From contig URBH01000002.1 of assembly GCA_900546075.1 (NCBI GenBank), positions 15,550 through 79,549 of the forward strand: DNA of 64,000 bases, given 5' to 3'. The position numbers and the translations under genes were made by a program. This DNA is from an uncultured Eubacteriales bacterium (GTDB taxonomy: Bacteria > Bacillota > Clostridia > Oscillospirales > Oscillospiraceae). Shown here one piece after another: positions 61,816-64,000 of this stretch (position 1 is the stretch's first letter; every line of letters starts with the position of its first letter). Under the pieces are notes generated by a model that was not told where the DNA came from, did no database searches, and worked only from the letters and a program-made list of their open reading frames with translations.

Positions 61816-62354
61816 CACCGGAGCAGCAGAAAATCGTGGAAGCGAATATGGGTCTGGTGGGAAAGGTCATCAAGGAGAAGGTCCGTCGACTCGGTCAGCC
61901 CGGGACCCCCAGTTATGAGGATCTGTTCCAAACCGGTTGTGTCGGTCTGTGCAAAGCTGCCATGACAGACAAGGGCGGCTGCTTCTCGACCTATGCGTAT
62001 AGACTGATCTGGAACGAGATCTGCGATGAATTGATCCGAAACACCAGACTGGTTCTGAACGAGCAGTCTACAGATGCAGTCGACGTTCTTTCCGAAGCAG
62101 CGTCGGCGCATCCGGATCCTTTGACGACCTCCGACCTGCGTCATACCATTGGGCAGGCAAAAGTGAAGGCTCAGGGAGGAACCGCAAAAGGCATCCAGTG
62201 CCTTGAGTTGACGGTTCAGGGATACACCAGCAAGGAGATCGGCACCATCGTAGGTGCCGATCCCGGTACTGTCCGAATGTGGATGACCAGAGCAAGGAAG
62301 TACCTCAAGGGTCTTCCAGAACTGCGGGCATTGGGATACCCGGAGGCCGTATGA
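61812..62354 (+). CDS. Sigma-70-like factor of the element
   Basis: 180 residues. Region 2 appears as SYEDLFQTGCVGLCKAAMTD and CFSTYAYRLIWNEICDELIR. Region 4 appears as LTVQGYTSKEIGTIVGADPG followed by TVRMWMTRARKYLKG. It probably directs RNA polymerase to element promoters, for instance those with poor -35 boxes. It overlaps both neighbours by four bases (ATGA), making a tight three-gene regulatory and processing unit. Confidence 0.85.
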   Translation: MTPEQQKIVEANMGLVGKVIKEKVRRLGQPGTPSYEDLFQTGCVGLCKAAMTDKGGCFSTYAYRLIWNEICDELIRNTRLVLNEQSTDAVDVLSEAASAHPDPLTTSDLRHTIGQAKVKAQGGTAKGIQCLELTVQGYTSKEIGTIVGADPGTVRMWMTRARKYLKGLPELRALGYPEAV

Positions 62355-62815
62355 GAAAATCAATATGGCAGAGGGTCAAGCCATGGTGTGTACCACTGGT
62401 CTTGACCCTCTTAATATATATCATGCTGCGCTCTGTTTTTCTGATTGGCTATGTTCCTTCCGCTTCCATGGAACCCACTTTGCATGAGGGGAGCTTCATC
62501 CTCGGCCTGAGGCTATATAGCGAGCCGAAAGTGGGAGACATCATCATTTTTGAGAAAGATGGTGTTTTGCTGGTAAAGCGAATTGCTGCCTGCCCGGGTG
62601 ATTCGGTAGATCTGTCACAGCTGGAATATATGATGTCCACCCCAATCCCGGTTTGGGAGGAGGCAGTGCTGACCGTACCGGATGGGTGTTATTTCGTTCT
62701 CGGCGACAACGCCCAGAATTCCTGGGACTCACGCTATTGGGAGCAGCCGTATGTTCCCAGCCAGCAGATTGTTGCAAAGCTGATAAATTCATTTTACCAT
62801 TGTTCAGACAAATAG
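62351..62815 (+). CDS. Signal peptidase I (pilus-locus type)
   Basis: 154 residues. One N-terminal membrane helix is followed by the catalytic Ser in VPSASMEPTL and Lys in LVKRIAACPGDSVD, both kept, so the enzyme should be active. GDNAQNSWDSRYW is the last signature. Pilus islands of streptococci carry a signal peptidase-like SipA, whose active residues are lost there. Here it could process the adhesin and pilin encoded 4-10 kb upstream. Start overlaps the sigma-like gene by four bases. Confidence 0.9.
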   Translation: MRKSIWQRVKPWCVPLVLTLLIYIMLRSVFLIGYVPSASMEPTLHEGSFILGLRLYSEPKVGDIIIFEKDGVLLVKRIAACPGDSVDLSQLEYMMSTPIPVWEEAVLTVPDGCYFVLGDNAQNSWDSRYWEQPYVPSQQIVAKLINSFYHCSDK

Positions 62816-62826
62816 CAGAGGGAGTT

Positions 62827-63540
62827 TTACGCATCATTTATGCTGTTAAGAGCATAGTATAGTTTCCCATCGAAATCCTTTAATTCAAAACGCTGAAACA
62901 TCTCATTGCCATCAACATCTTCGTAGTTGACATTGAACCATGTAGGAACACCTTGGTCATTACGCTCGTATTCGTCAGTCAACACTGCCATCTGCTTTGG
63001 CCATTTCTTCGCATCAACTGAGTCGTAATATGCGCAGTGAACGTATTGTATCTCATTGCACTTCAGAAGTGGAGTGATGTACTTGTCAAATACAATCATA
63101 TGCTTAATGGGAAATCTATTGACATTCTCAACACTAATTTTCACATTTTTGTGAATGGGGTTCGTAGCTTTATCATATAAGCTAAATGCCTCAGCCGTTC
63201 CATCCAACTGCATATCTATAGAAACTATTTTAACAGAGAAAATTGGCTGTATCTCTTTCTTCCTATTTTCAGCATCCTTTCTTTCATTCAATTCACTATA
63301 ATAAATGCTCTGAAATATCGCAATCAAGCTTACAATTACAGTACCAATAAAAGACAGATAAGCTCCTAAAAATGAGAGCCAATCACTCTTTTCTAGGCCT
63401 GTCCCAACAGGGAAAATACCATTCTCCTTGAATACAAGGTAGATAATGACATAGACGATAGCAGAAAAAGCAACTATAGCAATAATAGGCATCTTGTATT
63501 TTGACCAAAATGTTAGCTTTTTTCTTTTTTGTTTACTCAT
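62827..63540 (-). CDS. Two-helix membrane protein of unknown function (cargo)
   Basis: 237 residues on the strand opposite the transfer genes. Two membrane helices (about residues 15-38 and 53-76) are followed by a charged, beta-rich cytoplasmic domain. Base composition is clearly more AT-rich than the rest of the element, suggesting separate origin. No family was recognised. It lies 13 bases downstream of the Fic gene, so the two probably share a transcript. Confidence 0.65.
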   Translation of the reverse strand: MSKQKRKKLTFWSKYKMPIIAIVAFSAIVYVIIYLVFKENGIFPVGTGLEKSDWLSFLGAYLSFIGTVIVSLIAIFQSIYYSELNERKDAENRKKEIQPIFSVKIVSIDMQLDGTAEAFSLYDKATNPIHKNVKISVENVNRFPIKHMIVFDKYITPLLKCNEIQYVHCAYYDSVDAKKWPKQMAVLTDEYERNDQGVPTWFNVNYEDVDGNEMFQRFELKDFDGKLYYALNSINDA

Positions 63541-63553
63541 AATAAATTACCTC

Positions 63554-64000
63554 TCACGCCTTAATATACCGTGCCGCCCGCCCCGCACCGATCCGCTTTA
63601 TTGATCCAGTTTTAACCATGGCACCGAGCACGGCCTCAACAGTTGTGGGACTGACATCGGGGAGAATCTTGCAAATTTCGGCTTTAGAAATTGGAGTAAG
63701 GTTATTCAGAACAGTCGCTTCCACACGAGCCTTCTTCGTGACCTTCTTACCGTGTACCACTGCAAACCGCTTGTCCAGTTCCTTATAGCACATATAGAGC
63801 GTGGACAGGAAATTCTCAACAAATGGGAAATAGGAGTTTTCTCCCGCTTCCCACCCAACCGAGGATTGCCGCAGAGCCTCGTAATAATATGCTTTGTAGT
63901 TGTTGATCTGTTCCTCAAAGGACACATATTTTCCTGCGTCAAAGCCGTTTTTATATAGCAGCAGCAGCGAGAGCAAACGGGACATTCTGCCGTTGCCATC
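63554..64000 (-). CDS. Fic-domain protein, C-terminal part (5' end outside the window)
   Basis: The visible 148 residues begin with DGNGRMSRLLSLLLLYKNGF, the second half of the Fic motif HPFxDGNGR, so the active loop is cut by the window edge. A winged-helix domain closes the protein (ISKAEICKILPDVSPTTVEA and MVKTGSIKRIGAGRAARYIK), as in many Fic regulators. Fic enzymes attach AMP to target proteins. An antitoxin or inhibitory helix, if any, would lie outside the window. It may be defence or addiction cargo. Confidence 0.88.
   Translation of the reverse strand, partial: DGNGRMSRLLSLLLLYKNGFDAGKYVSFEEQINNYKAYYYEALRQSSVGWEAGENSYFPFVENFLSTLYMCYKELDKRFAVVHGKKVTKKARVEATVLNNLTPISKAEICKILPDVSPTTVEAVLGAMVKTGSIKRIGAGRAARYIKA

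Overview
The window looks like a GC-rich, Gram-positive gut clostridium of the Oscillospiraceae/Ruminococcaceae type. The evidence is single-membrane division and sortase genes, a Firmicutes FMN riboswitch with a RibU transporter, strong AGGAGG ribosome sites, TTGACA-17-TATAAT promoters, and the short hairpin-rich repeats common in that group. No species can be named from the sequence alone. Three blocks are visible: a phage tail block, a chromosomal block and a conjugative element. Block 1 (1-8.7 kb, minus strand) is the tail module of a contractile-tailed (P2-like) prophage. In transcription order it holds connector and tail-completion proteins, sheath, tube, an assembly chaperone with a -1 frameshift extension, tape measure, gpX, gpD and the start of gpV. 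A plus-strand SWIM zinc-finger gene with its own promoter and terminator sits inside it as a moron. The block joins the host directly: a capsid-adjacent phage ORF is fused in frame to the truncated host gene yitT. No capsid, portal, terminase, lysis or integrase gene is present. Block 2 (8.7-34.5 kb) is ordinary chromosome. It carries topoisomerase IV-like parE and parC; a histidine phosphatase; an Fe-S aldo/keto reductase; proBAC; the ftsEX - two M23 hydrolases - ctpA division cluster; a PucR/CdaR-type regulator; an RsuA-type pseudouridine synthase; a DUF4830 protein; an FMN riboswitch with ribU; two nitroreductases; a PPC/DUF296 protein; an SdpR/SdpI-like operon with a YhfC-type membrane peptidase; greA; and lysS. 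Two inverted copies of a ~180 bp hairpin repeat and one MITE-like element lie between genes. Block 3 (about 34.55 kb to the end) is the left part of an integrative conjugative element placed just after lysS. It starts with small DNA-binding-type proteins and an ArpU/sigma-like regulator. The type IV secretion genes follow: VirB2-like pilin, VirB6/TrbL, NlpC/P60-3D hydrolase, PrgI, VirB4 and VirD4 with accessory proteins. Next comes a sortase-assembled pilus island: a thioester-domain adhesin with about nine Cna-B-like repeats, a backbone pilin with a YPK pilin motif, two sortases, a small membrane protein, and a signal peptidase I encoded a little further on. Between the island and the peptidase lie a structured leader RNA, a DUF3268 zinc-ribbon protein and a sigma-70-like factor. 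A membrane protein and a Fic-domain gene are cargo on the opposite strand. The relaxase and integrase are not in the window. A striking feature of this block is that nearly every multi-gene unit is preceded by a terminator-like hairpin a few tens of bases before the next start codon, many ending in a GCC/GGCC-TTTT pattern. This suggests control by attenuation or antitermination.
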